Shown piece after piece: positions 36,274 to 49,700 of a DNA stretch of 64,000 nt. Under the pieces are notes generated by a model. It had not been told where the DNA came from. It worked only from the letters and a program-made list of their open reading frames with translations, and made no database searches. The DNA lies in NCBI GenBank assembly GCA_005281725.1, contig SSBO01000011.1, positions 93,247-157,246 of the forward strand, written 5' to 3'. The translations under genes and the position numbers were made by a program. Source of the DNA: Wuchereria bancrofti. Taxonomy: Eukaryota > Nematoda > Chromadorea > Rhabditida > Onchocercidae. Each line of letters starts with the position of its first letter. The first letter of the stretch is position 1.

Positions 36274-38469
36274 TTTAATTTAATAGGTATGATAAAGAAT
36301 ATATTGTAAAAGTTTTTTTTTTTTTTTCGTCTTTTTTCTTTTTTAATTTAATTCGGATACTGTGATAAAAGTATGGAACATTTTTTGAGCATTAGATAAA
36401 ATAAATGTAATTGAAATTGATACTATTTTGAAATATTATCAAATTTTTTGTATGAATTATGCATAATTCATATAAAATGAAAATTTCTTATAATGATAAT
36501 GACAATGATAATGAAATTGTAATTTTTTGTGACAATTTATTGAAAATTTTCAAAATTACTTGTTAATAATTATGTAAAATGATTTATGATAAAAGCTAAA
36601 AAAAAAATTATAGTCAAATAAAGCGTTCAAAATTATAATATTTTTGTAAAAAAAAGATTATAATCAAATAAAGCATTTAACATTACAATATTTTAATATC
36701 TCTTTTTGTTTTTTTTTTTTTGTCTTTTTTTATATTTGTTTAAAATCAGAGACGGAAGATAAAATTACAAATGTTTCAATCCTTTTTGTTCTCTTTTTTT
36801 TTGTTTGTTTACTTATGGATTTTCTGTTTACTTACGGATCTATTCTGTTTTTTTCTTTTTTTTCTTTTTTTTTTTGCAAAAAGGCTAAATTTATGAATTT
36901 ATTTGCAACACAAAATATACAACACAACAAAAAAAAAACTTTTTTATAAATTATCCAACCATCTTCATGTATTTTCAAATACCTTAATTTAATTAAAATA
37001 TAATTTAAAATATTCCATCCTTTAAGAAATTATTCTTTCGTATTTATTTATGATAAACTTGAAAAGAAACAATTATTTCCGGATACCATTTCATATAAAT
37101 GATAATTAAAATGATTTTTACGTAAGATGTTTACGTGAAATTTAATTCCTAATTTTTTTAATTAAAAACAAAATGCATATTGTCGTGGAATGCATTGACT
37201 GCCAGATATTTTATTTTGCCTTAAATTTGGGTAATTAAATCAACAAATCAACATTATAACAACGTGCAACGAATAGATATAATATAATTATAAAACATTA
37301 AAATATTATCAAAAACCACCCAAAAACGTAGAATGAATACTCGTAATGAGGATGGTTGGTTAGTTTATATACCGAATTAAACTGATAACCGGAATCCGGC
37401 AGAGAATATTTGATCGGTGTAAACCAAAGATTGCTAACAAAGGCTTTCTTTTTGTTGTGTGAGAAAAAAGGAAGTAATTAGCATAACGGCTTAAAGATCA
37501 TAGATTAATTACAAATGCGAAATTATTTGGTGATTGACTTATTAGACATTTAGCAAAAAATATTAGGATTTGAATGTAATTTAAATGTGTCGTTTTTACG
37601 ACATATATCGTACATACTTTTTCTACTGTTACACCTTTGTACCAGAAATTTAACAAATTTACATATGACCATATAATTTATTTGTTTTTAATATTTGCAA
37701 GGATGAAAATGAATTTAAAGCTATGAATTAAAAGGAAAAATAAAAAAATGAAAACAATATTTTTTCATGTACGCAATTTTGAATTTCAATTTCTTCACAA
37801 CGATTCTATTATGCATTAAAATTCCACAATCTTTAATCTTTTTTTTTCTTGCGATAACAAATGAATTCTTTTTTCCTCTTTTATTTTCAACGAAATTAAT
37901 GAGTCTGTTTACAAAATAAACATTTGAAATAGTTTGTATTATAATATACATTAAAATGCAGCACACATTTATATTTTATAGAAATACAAAATTTATTTAA
38001 TAATAAGTAAGAATAATAAATAACTTGAAATTATGAGAATATTTGTTTGACAAAGGATAGATTGTTTAAGTTAAAAGCTAAAAATATATATTGTGAAATT
38101 TTTTTTGCGAATTTTTTTCAGAATACAATAATTACTAAGGCAGTCCTAAGCGAAATACTTATTGTTTAAATATCATTTAAATATTAATTTATTGTTAAAA
38201 TATTATTTATATCGTTTAAATTGAACTACAGACAAACAAATCATCTCAACAATTCTTGTAATTATTAAAAGTCTTACACATTATTGATAATTCGTTTAAA
38301 CAAAATTTTTTGAAGAAAAATTACTAATGAAGAATTTGAGACTAAAATTTCATTATGATAAATAATTGAAGAGTGCTCATCGAAAATCCTCAACAAAACA
38401 GATTTTAAAGCAATTCAATTCAATTTTTTTTCTTTTTGAAAGAACTTTTCCTGAAGAGTTGAAAATTTT
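36274..38469. other. Intergenic region between convergent genes
   Basis: No gene is seen. AATAAA-like signals (AATAAAGC) occur in a short ~55-bp duplicated unit at ~36590-36695. T-rich tracts fill 36700-36880. A locally GC-richer stretch at 37320-37450 (GATAACCGGAATCCGGCAG) has an inverted CCGGA/TCCGG core of unknown meaning. Confidence 0.5.
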
Positions 38470-41466
38470 CTATTCCCTTTTCTTCTGTTGTGGTCCGGTA
38501 CCAATAATTGGAACCTTCCAAGTAAGCGGTGGATAGATAAAATACAATGATATTGTTGCAATATTTACAAGAAGTCCAGCAAAATTAGCAATCTGTAAGA
38601 AAGAATTGTTTTTTTTTTCCTTTATGAAGTAAAATATTATGAATTTGAAAAAGTAAACAAAATTTTTTCTATCAGTGTTAAAAAAGCATTAACATATTTG
38701 TATTGTGTTCATATTAATTTGTTTTCGAGATACCACTACTAATACCACTACTTTTTTAAAATTCCCAAAAATTTTTTAATTCATAACTTCTTATAAAATA
38801 CTTAAACTTACAGCAATGTAGTAATTATCAATCAAAATACCAAAAACGGTCCATTGTATTGCCAATAAAAAGATTCCAAATTGCATTTCAGCCGGAATAA
38901 ATTCCGTATGACCAAATGATATAGCACGCTTCTAAGAAAACAAAAAAAAAAATTATTATAAAAATTTGGCGATTTATGCATAACTTTTTTTGCAGTAACC
39001 ATTCATAAATAAAGTTTCGTTTTTTCTCTTTTTTTTTTGCCTTTACTGAACTTTTTTACTAAATATTTCATTAATTAGTAACCATTGACATTATACAAAA
39101 ACTTTTTTCGTGGTCTAAAATGTATTAAAATACTAAGTAAAATCTATTAGTATCTTATATGATATACAATAATATTATAGATTTTACACAAAAGTATCAG
39201 AAATGCTCAAATTTTCAGTATGATAATGTTTGATTTCAAGAATTATCAACTTCTAATTTGCCAATTTTTTAAGTTCTAATTTACTAACTATATCATTTCC
39301 ATTTTTTATAAAGATTTCAAATAGCATAATAAAAAATTAGTAAGAAATAATAATAATAATAGTAAATAATAAATAATAATAACAATAATAATAAATGAAT
39401 AATAATAATAACAATAATAATAATAACAATAGTAAATAATAAATAGTAATAATAACAGTAATAATAAATAAATTAATTAATAATAACAATAATAATGATG
39501 ATAGTAAATAATAATAATAACTAATGATAATAATAATGATAATAATAATAATTAATAATAATAGTTATAATAATAGTAATAATAATAATAATAATAATAG
39601 TAATAATAATAATAACAATAGTTATAATAGCAGCAGTAATAATAGTAATAATAATAATGATAATATTAATAATAAATAATAACAACAATAATAGTAATAA
39701 TAATAGTAAATAATAATAATAGATAGTAAATAATAAGGATTATTGATAATTTTTAATCATAAACTTTTGTGTTTTTTATTTTCAGTCTTTCAAATTTTAC
39801 ATGAGAAAATAAGCTTACAATTTCGTAGATTTGCCCACCCAAACTGATAATTTGCATAACAGCGGCAATACTACCCATCACATCAGCTGCTATATCATTA
39901 GGTTGCCAACTGACATAAGAAAAGATGCAAAATAGGGTGAAAAAGAGCGCAAAAAGTTGTAAGCATAAATAGCGCTAAAGCAAAAATACAATAAATTTTA
40001 AAAGCTTTAATTTTTCTTTTCTTTTTTTTAGCATGAAATAAACCATATTATCAAATTTTTTTGCTGTTTTTAAAATTTTTTTCATTATTGAAATTAAAAT
40101 TTCGAAAAAGTATGAATGTAATTAGGTTAGGAAAATGATACCGAATTAATTAGCTTAGGCTAAAATAAACATTAAGCTAGATTATTCTATTGTATTAAAA
40201 TTTTTCATTGATGATTGTTTGTTTGTTTGTTTTTTCGGTTTTAATTTTAGTTTTAGAGTAATGAAAATGATAAAAGTATTGCGGAAGCGATAAATTATAA
40301 AACAAATTAACCCGGCAAGGCTGATAAAAAGCAAATGCAATGATATAACCGGCAAAGACGATCAAATTTATTCCATTAATGAAAATATTTGTAAAATCAT
40401 TCGTCATATATCCATGTCGTAACCAACAACCCATCCTAAAATTATTATTAAATCATTCCCGGAAGTAGAAATATTTCCAAAAATATTTATGTCATAAAGT
40501 TTTTTCCTTTCTTTATTTCTTCATACTTATGCATAAGTACAAAGTGAGATAAAATATTATTTTTACAAACAGATGTAAAAAACAAATAATAGTAATAATA
40601 ATTTTGATTAATTTTTAGCTTATAAGTAGATAATATCTCATATTTTTTCAATGATATCAATGGAAAAGATGGATTTAGCCATCGAAAAGAAAAAGAATTC
40701 ATGTTTATTTGAAGTTGATAATTTTATAATTTTACATAATGAAAAAGATTTTTAAAATTTGAAATAGCTATTAGTTTTGCTTGACATTATGTTATGAATT
40801 GCGTCACTTTAGTTATACAAGAAGAACATTTTTAATCAATTATATGCTATTTCATAATGAAAATTGTTATAGTACCTGATCAAGAATTAAATATTTAAAG
40901 AAAAATAAATAAACACACACACAACAAAATTTTAAGAAAAAAAAAAGCAAAAAGAAAAAAGAACTAACATTAGAACAGGTAAAACAAGATTAATAGATGA
41001 GAAGCCATCAGCAGTACCACGTTTTCTCCAATTTAATACTTGAAGCCTGAAATATGAATCATTAATTTATATTATATTATATGAATATTACATCATTTTT
41101 CCTTTTCTTTATTTTAGATTTCTAAAATGAACAATTTAGTCTATGACAATAAAAGTTAATTAATATTGAAAATGAAATAATGCAATTGAATAGCTGAAAG
41201 TGTATGCTATCAAAGTTACAGTGATGAGGTAAATATAAAAATATTAGTTAATATAAAAAAAAAATCAATTTAATTTTTTAACCAATGTGAGTAATAATAT
41301 AAAAAAAAATCAGTTAAATTAGTATATGTAAATAGATAATGTTGAAAAAAAATTTTTTTTTTTTTTAAATAATTAGAATTTAAAAAATAACTTACATTGG
41401 TAAAAATGTGAAGCAAATGGAAAAGAATGTCAACCACACGGCAAAAATTGATAGTAATGCAACCAT
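38470..41466 (-). CDS. SWEET (MtN3/saliva) sugar transporter, complete
   Basis: Exons in transcript order are 41396-41466, 40969-41046, 40312-40435, 39819-39974, 38812-38931 and 38470-38592. All are in frame and give 223 aa, a normal length for animal SWEETs. The protein reads as seven membrane segments: residues ~2-23, ~42-60, ~68-89, ~94-113, ~120-140, ~158-180 and ~185-203. The first MtN3 repeat carries QVLNWRKRGTADGFSS, the conserved loop after TM1, and the second FIPAEMQFGIFLLAIQWTVFG. SWEETs let sugars such as glucose or sucrose move passively across membranes. The tail (GPQQKKRE) is short and basic. Its start lies ~3.1 kb from a divergently transcribed zinc-finger gene, and a relic of its first exon lies at ~55.95 kb. 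Confidence 0.92.
39340..39740. repeat. AAT trinucleotide microsatellite in a SWEET intron
   Basis: About 400 bp of AATAATAAT with AAC, AGT and GAT variants lies in the intron 38932-39818. It is simple-sequence DNA. Confidence 0.95.
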
Positions 41467-41560
41467 TTTGCAAATTTCGAAAAATTTAATCTGTAAATTT
41501 GAATTTGTGATAAAATATCTCAAAAATTAAATAACATGTCATCAAAAAAGAAAAGAAAAA
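41392..41560. repeat. Segmental duplication, left copy (SWEET exon 1 and upstream)
   Basis: This stretch covers the first SWEET exon and its 5' flank and matches ~55936-56098 in the same orientation, with gaps. It shows that the duplicated block started within the SWEET gene. Confidence 0.7.
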
Positions 41561-42783
41561 GAAAGAAGAAAAGAGTGTTTGTTTCGTTTTATAAATAACC
41601 GAAATATTATATATATGTCGCGATGAGATAGATAGTAAACAAGATATTTAGCTTTTTTTTAAATTCATAGTAAAATAAATTGTAAATTAAGTCATAATAT
41701 TAAAGTGTGTGTGTGTATAGTGCGATTATTTTTGATAATTTTGAAGTTTTACTCGATCAAAATTATCTAAAAAATTGTCACTTTCATTGGAATGAATTTT
41801 ACCATTTAAAATAAACAAACAGAAAATGAAAAGGAAGAGCAAAAAAAAAAAAAAGAAAGAAGAAAAAAGATGGAAAAATGGAAAGATGAAGCAGCAAGAT
41901 GCTTAAAGTAGAATACAACAAATTGAAGAACAAATTGAAGAAGCTTTTTTTTTTTCAATTAAGAATAATCTGCTTGTTCCAAACAACATGTTTATCACTC
42001 ATTGTATTTTAATTAATCATATTGAATGTTTTTCATTAAATAAATTGAAATAAAAATTTGTCACATTTATTTCTTTCGTTTCAAATATATTCCATTTGCA
42101 CTTGATTTTTTTTTTTCTTTTCTAAAGCGGAAATGAGATCATTAGAACAATCGATTGCAATAAGTATAAGATTTCGCTTTATTAGACTTTAAAATAGCAC
42201 TTATTTGAAGTATCGATAATTGACAAATAGTGTGGCATGCTACTTAGTTAGATGTGAGAAAGCTAGAAGAAAAATGGATATGAAAAAAAAAGGAATGCTT
42301 CAAAAAAAAAGAAAAAGGAAAAACTCATTAGTGTTAGTAAGATTTGTTTTCTTTGAAAATCTTAAGTAAATTTCAAAAATTTGGTTTCGTAAATTAGTAT
42401 CAACAGGAAGCTTATGCATTCTATATGAAATGATTTTCTCCATAGATTCAATAAATTTTCTTTCTTCTGAAGTGGAATTAAATTTAACTTGAAAAGATTC
42501 CACATATTTTTATGTACAAAAAGAAAATCATATCTTAAGTAAAATAAACAAAACTTGTCCAAATTATTAATCTAATCTAAAAAAAAAAGAAATTTATCTT
42601 TATGCAAATTTATTTTATGCTAGAAATCATACAGTTACTTATACATATACGTATATAATTATTTCTGTTATTTCACGTTTAATGGTTGAAGTTGTACTGA
42701 AAAAAAAATGACGATAAGAAGCAAATCGACGAACAAAACAAAAAAGTTCATTTCAATAAATCATTAATAACCTATGTGATAGA

Positions 42784-43642
42784 TGTAAATGACAAGGACA
42801 AAAAAAATTATAGAATTTCTGTGTCAACACAAAATTTAAAACAAAATTTAAAGAATAAAAAATTATTCGATCATTTTTTATATCATTCGGCTAAGTATCA
42901 ACAAACTGTAAACTGCTTAGTACATCAGAATCTCGAATGTCATCAAAAATTAAGTTCAAAAATGCTTACATGCCTGGAAATATTATCAGACAATATTTTT
43001 GCAATTTTGGTAGTTCATGAAAAAAGAAGTAAATATGAATGAGAGAGTATGAGATTTAGAGAAATTAATGTAATTAGATGACCTTTCGTGTTATGGTGAT
43101 AAAAGACGAGCACAGATTGAATGACGAAATTAGCGGACAGAAAGATAATTTACATTAAATTTTTTTTACATGGAATGAAACAAACAAACATCGCTAAGGA
43201 ATGGCAAAAATAAGTGAGAAAGAGTATGAATTTAAACATCTCTAAACACAGAGGAACTAATTGTGACGGAGAGAGAGAGGGAGAAGGGGAGGGACAGAAA
43301 GAGAGGGAAGAAGAGAGAGCAGGTAAGGAAAGTTTGTCTGAAACGCTGATAAAACTCGGTTACCAGTAAGTGAGTGAGTGAGTGAGTGGGTGGGTGAGTA
43401 AGTGCGTCGATGCTGAAGTGTTTGGGTTAAAATGTTGGGTACTGACGATAATTTGGTACTAAAAGGCCCTTTGTCTGTATAACGAAGATATACACTTGCT
43501 GATCTTTGACCTTGCGAATAACAGTTTAATCAGAATGTTTATGATAATATTCACAAATTAACCAATGCAAAGAAAGGTTTTGATTTTAAATATAAAAAAA
43601 AAAAACATATAAAGCACATATGTAACAAAACATTCCTACTTG
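42784..43642. repeat. Duplicated ~0.85-kb non-coding element, left copy
   Basis: This pairs with 56261-57102 at roughly nine in ten positions by eye, for example GAATGACGAAATTAGCGGAC and TCGGTTACCAGTAAGT are shared. It holds a GA-rich tract (43265-43320), a GTGA/GTGG repeat (43370-43400) and TGACCTTGCGAATAACAG. The only sizeable ORF (42776-43042) is interrupted by a stop in the other copy, so a coding role is unlikely. It sits upstream of a zinc-finger gene in both places. A regulatory element or dispersed repeat is possible. Confidence 0.85.
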
Positions 43643-44555
43643 TATTTTTCGATATTTTGACAAATTTTTAAATTCTGTTGACCTTGATGATAAATGATGG
43701 TTCACCTTCAAAATATTTCCGGATATTAGTCAATAGCAAAACATTTTAAGCTATATCATTTCTTGAAACAAACATTAATGCGCCAACGAAGCAAAAGATC
43801 ACAATTTGCAGCAATGTTTTGCATAATCAATGACAATGACATAATGTTTATCCCAAAAAAAGCATAAAATGTAACCCAATGAGAAGAGAAATAGAAATAT
43901 AGCACGAACAGAGGAAGAACTCATTGAAAGAAAGTAACCAATGTCCAATCATCCGAGAAATGATTTCACCATTACTGCAAAGAAACTTAATCAATGATTT
44001 CATAGTACAAAATCTGGTTAATCTTTTAACAGTTCTTGAAACATTACTTAACCGAGATTTTGACAAATAATGGGACATTTCACAGTTTCATTATTTTAAT
44101 CTACCAATTAAAAGAGATTCCAAAAGTGGAAATGCTCCACAGTTGAGGTTTTTTTCTTGACTTTCTATGATCTACCAAATATATATAACTATGATAACGA
44201 GTCGATAATCCACTGCAGAGCTAAGAGGTATGTTGCACTCATTACTTTCTTCTTTTCCTTCCTTTATAGTAATGAGAGTAAAGTAATCTACTTGTATGCT
44301 AATCTACTTGTGATGTTTTTATTTTACCGTTAAATTATTTTTTATTCCATTTTTTTTCTTTCTTTGTGATCTGATCGATTTACATGGACAAATGTAGTAG
44401 GAAAGATTGTTAGAAGAATAGAAGTGGATAAATTTTACTCATTGCTTTCCTATTGTATTCTTAGCTTATTTAAAAAATAAAATTATAGTAATAAGCTGAA
44501 TGTTTGAAATGATTTATCAATTTGTCAGTTATATATGTGTAGTTTTTCAGCAATT
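43643..44555. other. Upstream region of the first zinc-finger gene
   Basis: I see no supported gene. It is less AT-rich than most of the window. TTACTTTCTTCTTTTCCTTC precedes an imperfect inverted copy (AGTAATGAGAGTAAAGTAA) near 44240-44290. It ends in GTTTTTCAG (44550), a likely trans-splice acceptor just before the ATG. Confidence 0.5.
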
Positions 44556-46163
44556 ATGGATGCTAAGATGCATGGCCCAAATCTACCAACTTTGGTAGAT
44601 TTGAAGAATCATTTGCGCGATGAACCGCTGTACCTCCAAGTGTTGGAGAATTATTTACGGAATGTGGCGAGCCTGGTATGTTTATTTTTAATCTCAGATG
44701 TAATTTACTAGTGGTAAATATTTAATTTACTTATTGAACTTGTTGTTAGTTGCATTAACCGTATAATATTTTTTTTTTAGATTAATGGTTTGAGGGCGAG
44801 GTTGGAGGGAAATGGGCTCGAAGCGCGTGAGGATGAGGCCTTCGAGGTCCCAAGGGCGGATTTAATACGTCGCCCGACTCCACCGCCAACCCAGGAGGAG
44901 CTGGAAGTGTTCCGAGAGCTCCTGGAGCACGAGCGTGAAATGGAGCAACAACGCGAGAATGAGGAAATGCTCGTGCTCGACCTCCTTGAACGAGAACAAG
45001 AAGCCGAGCTGCAGCAGGAAATATGGGATGGACCAGAACCGGCCCTGGTTCACGATGAAGGCAGCTTGGAGGAGGTGGCAATGGTGGAGTGGCGGCCGGT
45101 ACCACAGGAATGGAATGAGGAAGTGCTAGATGTGGTACCAACAGCGCCCGCAGAGGTCCCAAGGCGCAGACAAGTGAAACGAAGTCGCGAGATCGTACTG
45201 TAAGTTTCATTTCTAACCAAGAAATAGCAAAGAATAGCGGACAATGTAGTACACTTGGCAAATGAGTATGTTGGATAAAAATTAAACTCTTAGCAGCTAG
45301 TTTTTTTAAAAAGTCTTGAATATATATGTTTCAGGCGTTCTCGAACAATACGCGTTCCAGTTATGGAAGAAGAAGACTGTGACGCAGTACAATCCGGTCT
45401 GGCAGCCTTCCAACCGCCGGTAGTGGAAGGTTTGCCGCCTCAATACCGGCAGCTATTAGTGGCGCCGGAGATCGACCCATACACGGTAATTCGAAATGCT
45501 GATGGGTCGACTACAATTGGTAAATTTAAATTCGCTTTATTGGTGTACAGTTAAAAACTTTATTTTAAATTTATTGTCTTATATGAGCAATTTGAATGCA
45601 TTTGGATATTATTGTGATATTTTCAGAGTGCGGTATGTGCCCGAAGGAATTTGGGACCTTAAAAGGATGGCGAATCCATGCGGGCAAAATGCACAGGCAG
45701 AATGGTGAGTTTCACTTCATTTCTAAGTGTAAGAGCAGTTTTCAAAACCATTTTTTCGAAAGTTTATTTGTGATTGGTAACTTTACCTGCAAAATGAAAC
45801 ACTTCCTATTGAAATATGTGTATTTCAGGCTTTTGCCAGAAGTGCGGCCATTTCATTGATATGCCGCATGTGAGCTCCGATGAAGAAATAGCAGCCACGA
45901 TGGAGCTTCATGCCTTGGAATGGTGCCCCAAGGCTGCAAAGGCCGTTATAACTGAAAGGGCTGTTAAGCGAAGAAGGCTCGAACTGGCTGGTAGAAGCGA
46001 TGAGGCCCAGCACTATTACATTCCTAGTAGGTGAAACTTTTGTTTTTCAAACAATATTATCAGAAGTATTAATTAAGTATTGATTTATTTGTTCTCAATT
46101 AATTTTCGCACTTTTTTTGTTCTAAATTAATTTTCGCACTTTTTTTCAGCAAGAGTGAAATGA
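44556..46163 (+). CDS. Zinc-finger protein with acidic/Glu-rich domain, paralogue 1
   Basis: Exons are 44556-44675, 44781-45199, 45335-45519, 45627-45704, 45829-46026 and 46150-46163, giving 337 aa. A TTTTTCAG ends 5 nt before the ATG. Exon 1 (40 codons) is a helical Leu-rich segment ([20 protein letters not shown]). Exon 2 is highly charged, Glu/Arg/Gln-rich ([14 protein letters not shown]) and likely coiled coil, ending KRSREIV. Exon 4 encodes a C2H2 finger ([19 protein letters not shown] then KMH). Exon 5 has a second cysteine/histidine cluster (FCQKCGH ... [10 protein letters not shown], CxxC plus HxxxxC) and a basic stretch VKRRRLEL that may be a nuclear signal. Nucleic-acid binding in the nucleus is inferred. 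I do not recognise the family; the finger style also recalls N-terminal fingers of retroelement proteins, but no reverse transcriptase is present. The exons are strikingly GC-rich for this locus. Its paralogue is at 58570-60107. Confidence 0.8.
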
Positions 46164-49100
46164 TTTCTACCAGTGAAGCACTGTCCTGTGCAGAGCCATC
46201 CTTGTCCAACCTGCGCCCACTCCAGCGCTGAGATCCTCATCCCTACGCAAGTATTTTTATTTCTTTTTCAACTAGTCGACTAATTTTGGATTTTTTTTTT
46301 TGCGTTACTAATTTTGAAGTTAATGTTTTTCCTCTTTTTTTTCGAGGTTTTTTAATTTGCTTTTTGATTTTTGTATTTTTGTGGTTATTAACTTTTGAAC
46401 TTTATTGTTTATGTTACTAATTGTTAACTTCAAATTACTAATTTCTAAGTTCTAATCCAACCAGTTAGTCTTGAAATTTTTGAATTTTCGTTTGCTCTTC
46501 ATTGGTGAGAAATTTTCGACTTTATTTCCAATTATTTGGTAGGATCGCTATCTTATATGACATAATCATAAATAACATGGTTTGGGGTTGGATTCTTAGA
46601 ATTAGCCTCTTTAGTAATGTTACTTGTTTTTGTTTTTATAATTTTGTGTTTTCTAGTTTTGTTTTGGTCGTTAATGCGTTTTCAAAAAAAAAAAAAGAGA
46701 GAAAAAAACAAGAAAGAAAAAAAACCAAAAAAAAAACAAAAAATGTAAAAGATAAAAAAAAATAAAAAATCGAAAAAATAAAAAAAAATAAAAAAGAAAA
46801 AATGAAGAAAAAAAACCAAAAAAATAAAAAAGACAAAATGAAAAAAAAAACAGAAAAGACAAAAAAAAATTAAAAAACAAAAAAATGAAAAAAGAAACAA
46901 AATAAAAAATAATGGTTTTGTCTGTGTTTTTCTTTTTATGCTTCTATTAATTAGTTTATTTGTTTGTGTTATTTATTACTTATCTTTTTTCTTGCTAATT
47001 TTTTCCTTTTTCATGTTTTTTTTATTTTTATTTTCATTCTTATTTATTTGCAAAATTTTGGATTTTTTGGATTTTTTTTTTTTTTTTTGAATGGTATAAT
47101 TTGTAATGGACGGTTCTTATTCTTTGCGGGAATTTCGGATTTTTTAAAAGACCATTTCAATTATTTATCCATAAATAATTGAAGTAATTCTAAATTATTT
47201 ATTCATTTTTTTTCTATCAATGAATTTACGTTGCTGTTCTTCATTAACTTTATTATTTATGATTTTACTATTATGCTTCTTGTTTCCTTTTAACTTTTTA
47301 GTTACAATTTATCTATAGTTACTATTTGGTATTTTAATAAGTTTGTTTTTCTTTTGTAGTTGCTTCTGACCCCGTTTAATTGATACCATTTTTTATACAT
47401 TCTTATTTATGCATTAATCACTGCTTCGTTTATAATTGATGTGTTTAAAATATTAGTGACTTAAATTTGTATATTTAGAATTATAACTTTTTAGGGGCTA
47501 TTTTTATATTTGATATGGATTCCATTAATTTATGAACTTCAATTTATGTGGTTGTATTTCATGAAATTCTGGCTCTATTTGTTTTTAGACATAGTATTTC
47601 TAATATCTCTAGAATTTTAAATAATATTTTATATTTTGCTCTTTATAGCTACAATTAAAATACTTTTATAATTACTAATTGGTATTTTGGCAGAATTTTT
47701 CTGATTATGGCTATTTTCTAATCCAATTTAATTGATGCTATTTTTTGCAGATTCTTTTTTATCCTTTTATGATTTATTCTTTAATAATTGAAGATTTAAA
47801 TTAAGTTATTAACAACTTGAATTATGGTATTATTAGGCTTGTAGATGATTTGTAAATTGTTAGTTGTTTTCATATTTAATATTGATTCTATTAATTTCTC
47901 AATTTTAGTTTGTGTGATTGTATTATAAGTTTTATTCGTAATAGGTATAACTTTGTTTGTTTTTAGAAATAATTTTCCTTTTAATTTTAAGTAATGCCTT
48001 TATACTTATCTGTGCGGTGTTATATCCTGTGAAACTAGTATTATGAATTTTAATTGTGGATGTTATTTGCTTTTCAAAATTATGAATTTTAATTGCTTCT
48101 CTAATTTTATTTTGAAACTAGTTTTAATTGTTATTCGAAACATTGATTATTTAATTACTTTACCTGTAAGATAGGAATAGATTGAAATTTTTTTGTGATT
48201 TTAATATTTGATGAATTGAAGTGTTACATCAGTCTGTATTTTTATTTCAAATAGATATCTATATTTTCAATTCTTCACATTTGACTGACAGATTACATTA
48301 GTGGTGACATTTTGTTCTGTGGAAAATTTCATTTTTCTCATGAATATATTTATCATGTTTGATTATTTGCTTGTTTTATTTGAATATTGATTGTTTATTG
48401 GAAATTTTTAGCGTGAGTTAAGCATTAAGGTTTTGTTTAATGTATATTTAGCTCTGTTGTATCCTTGTATTTGTGCATATTGTTTGTTTGTTTGCTTGTT
48501 TATTACTTGTAATTTTATTTATTTATTTTCCTTTGTAGCTATAGCTATTTATTATGGCGTCGTAGTTTTTAATTAAAAAAAACTTTTTTTAGTCATTTTT
48601 TGTTTTTAATTTATTTCTTCCTATGAATTTCCAGAAATTAGCAATTATAGTTGTTGTTTTTTCTTTCTTTAACTTATGTTGTTTGAAAGAAACTATAATT
48701 TTGAGTAAGAAATACTATCGGTTCAATTTCTTAACAATTTATATGTATATATTTTGCTGCTTTCATTTATTGTATTGAGATTTGGCTTATTTTTTCTTTT
48801 TTATTTTTTTTTCTTTTCTTTAACTTATTTTCTTAAATTTATCTTTGGCAACGATTCAGTTGTTTGTGATTTCGTGAAGAAAATATTCATTTCTCGTTTT
48901 TATCTAAAGTTATTGTGGCGGCCTTAACTCAGATTAATTTCTTGGCTCATTTTTCCTTGGCTCGTTGTTTCTTGGCTTGTTGTAGTAATGCGAATTGCAT
49001 TAATGAATTCTTATATTAACTGATTGTGAAATTTTCTTGTTTGTACTGTATATAAGTTATTGATTATCTTATTTTTATTCTTTTTAACAAAAATGCCAGG

Positions 49101-49700
49101 GAATAACTATGTAAGATTTGCATCTCAGTGATTAGTGTTGTCTGTGTCCAATTTTTTGGATTTTTCCTTCTATCTTTTAGTAAATTAGAAATTTTGTTTT
49201 CTGTACAGTTCAATAATTGCAGTATAAGTCAACAACAGTTCAATAATTAGTACAAGTTGTCATAGTAAGTCATTGTAACTCTCTGTTAAACAATTTGATG
49301 TAAAACATAATTGTTGACTTATGCATTTGAGTTTCTGCTTTGAATGATCGGTGAATTGTTTCATGTTTTTTTTGAAATTTTGTTAGCTAATCAATTTATT
49401 GTCCTTGTGAGTAATTCTTAAATTCGTTTTAAATGTTCATTTTTCCTTGTTTCATTGTTTTCTTTTTGTTTCGAAACTAATTTCAGATATTAAATTTCCT
49501 TTTTCCATGCTTTATTTTATTACTTACTTACTTGTATTCAAATATTTTCATTTTAAGTTTCTCTTCGTTCTTTTCATTTTTATCTTTATTTGATGGATTC
49601 GTAGCATTTGATTGATTCCTTTAATTCAAATTTTCTTTCATTAATATTAGAAGAATGAAAAAATAAGTAACTACATATTTTCTACTGTTATTGCTTATAT
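46164..49700. other. T-rich region downstream of zinc-finger gene 1
   Basis: No gene is supported. The plus strand is strongly T-rich for several kb. An A-rich island (46680-46915) interrupts it. A short block (AATTTCGGATTTTTTAAAAG then ACCATTT, ~47130-47157) matches TTTTGGATTTTTGGAAGACC at ~60488 behind the second zinc-finger gene. This shows that downstream DNA belongs to the duplicated block. Confidence 0.55.
46680..46915. repeat. A-rich island (AAAAAN-type) behind zinc-finger gene 1
   Basis: Runs of A are broken by single G, C or T bases (AAAAAGAAAAAATGAAGAAA). Reading frames through it are low-complexity artefacts. A similar island lies at 60210-60426 behind the paralogue. Confidence 0.9.

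Noticed and set aside
42776..43042. 88-codon plus-strand frame in the duplicated element
   Set aside because: The other copy (56261 onward) has an in-frame stop early on, and there is no splice context or domain.
43848..44078. 76-codon minus-strand frame
   Set aside because: No domain, no splice context, and no match upstream of the second zinc-finger gene.
44782..45261. 159-codon minus-strand frame opposite zinc-finger gene 1
   Set aside because: It is a GC-rich shadow of the coding exon; the plus-strand frame has splice sites, a paralogue and zinc-finger exons downstream.
46636..46900. Phenylalanine-rich frames in the A-rich island, and the like at 60196-60418
   Set aside because: They are homopolymer artefacts with no start context or conservation.
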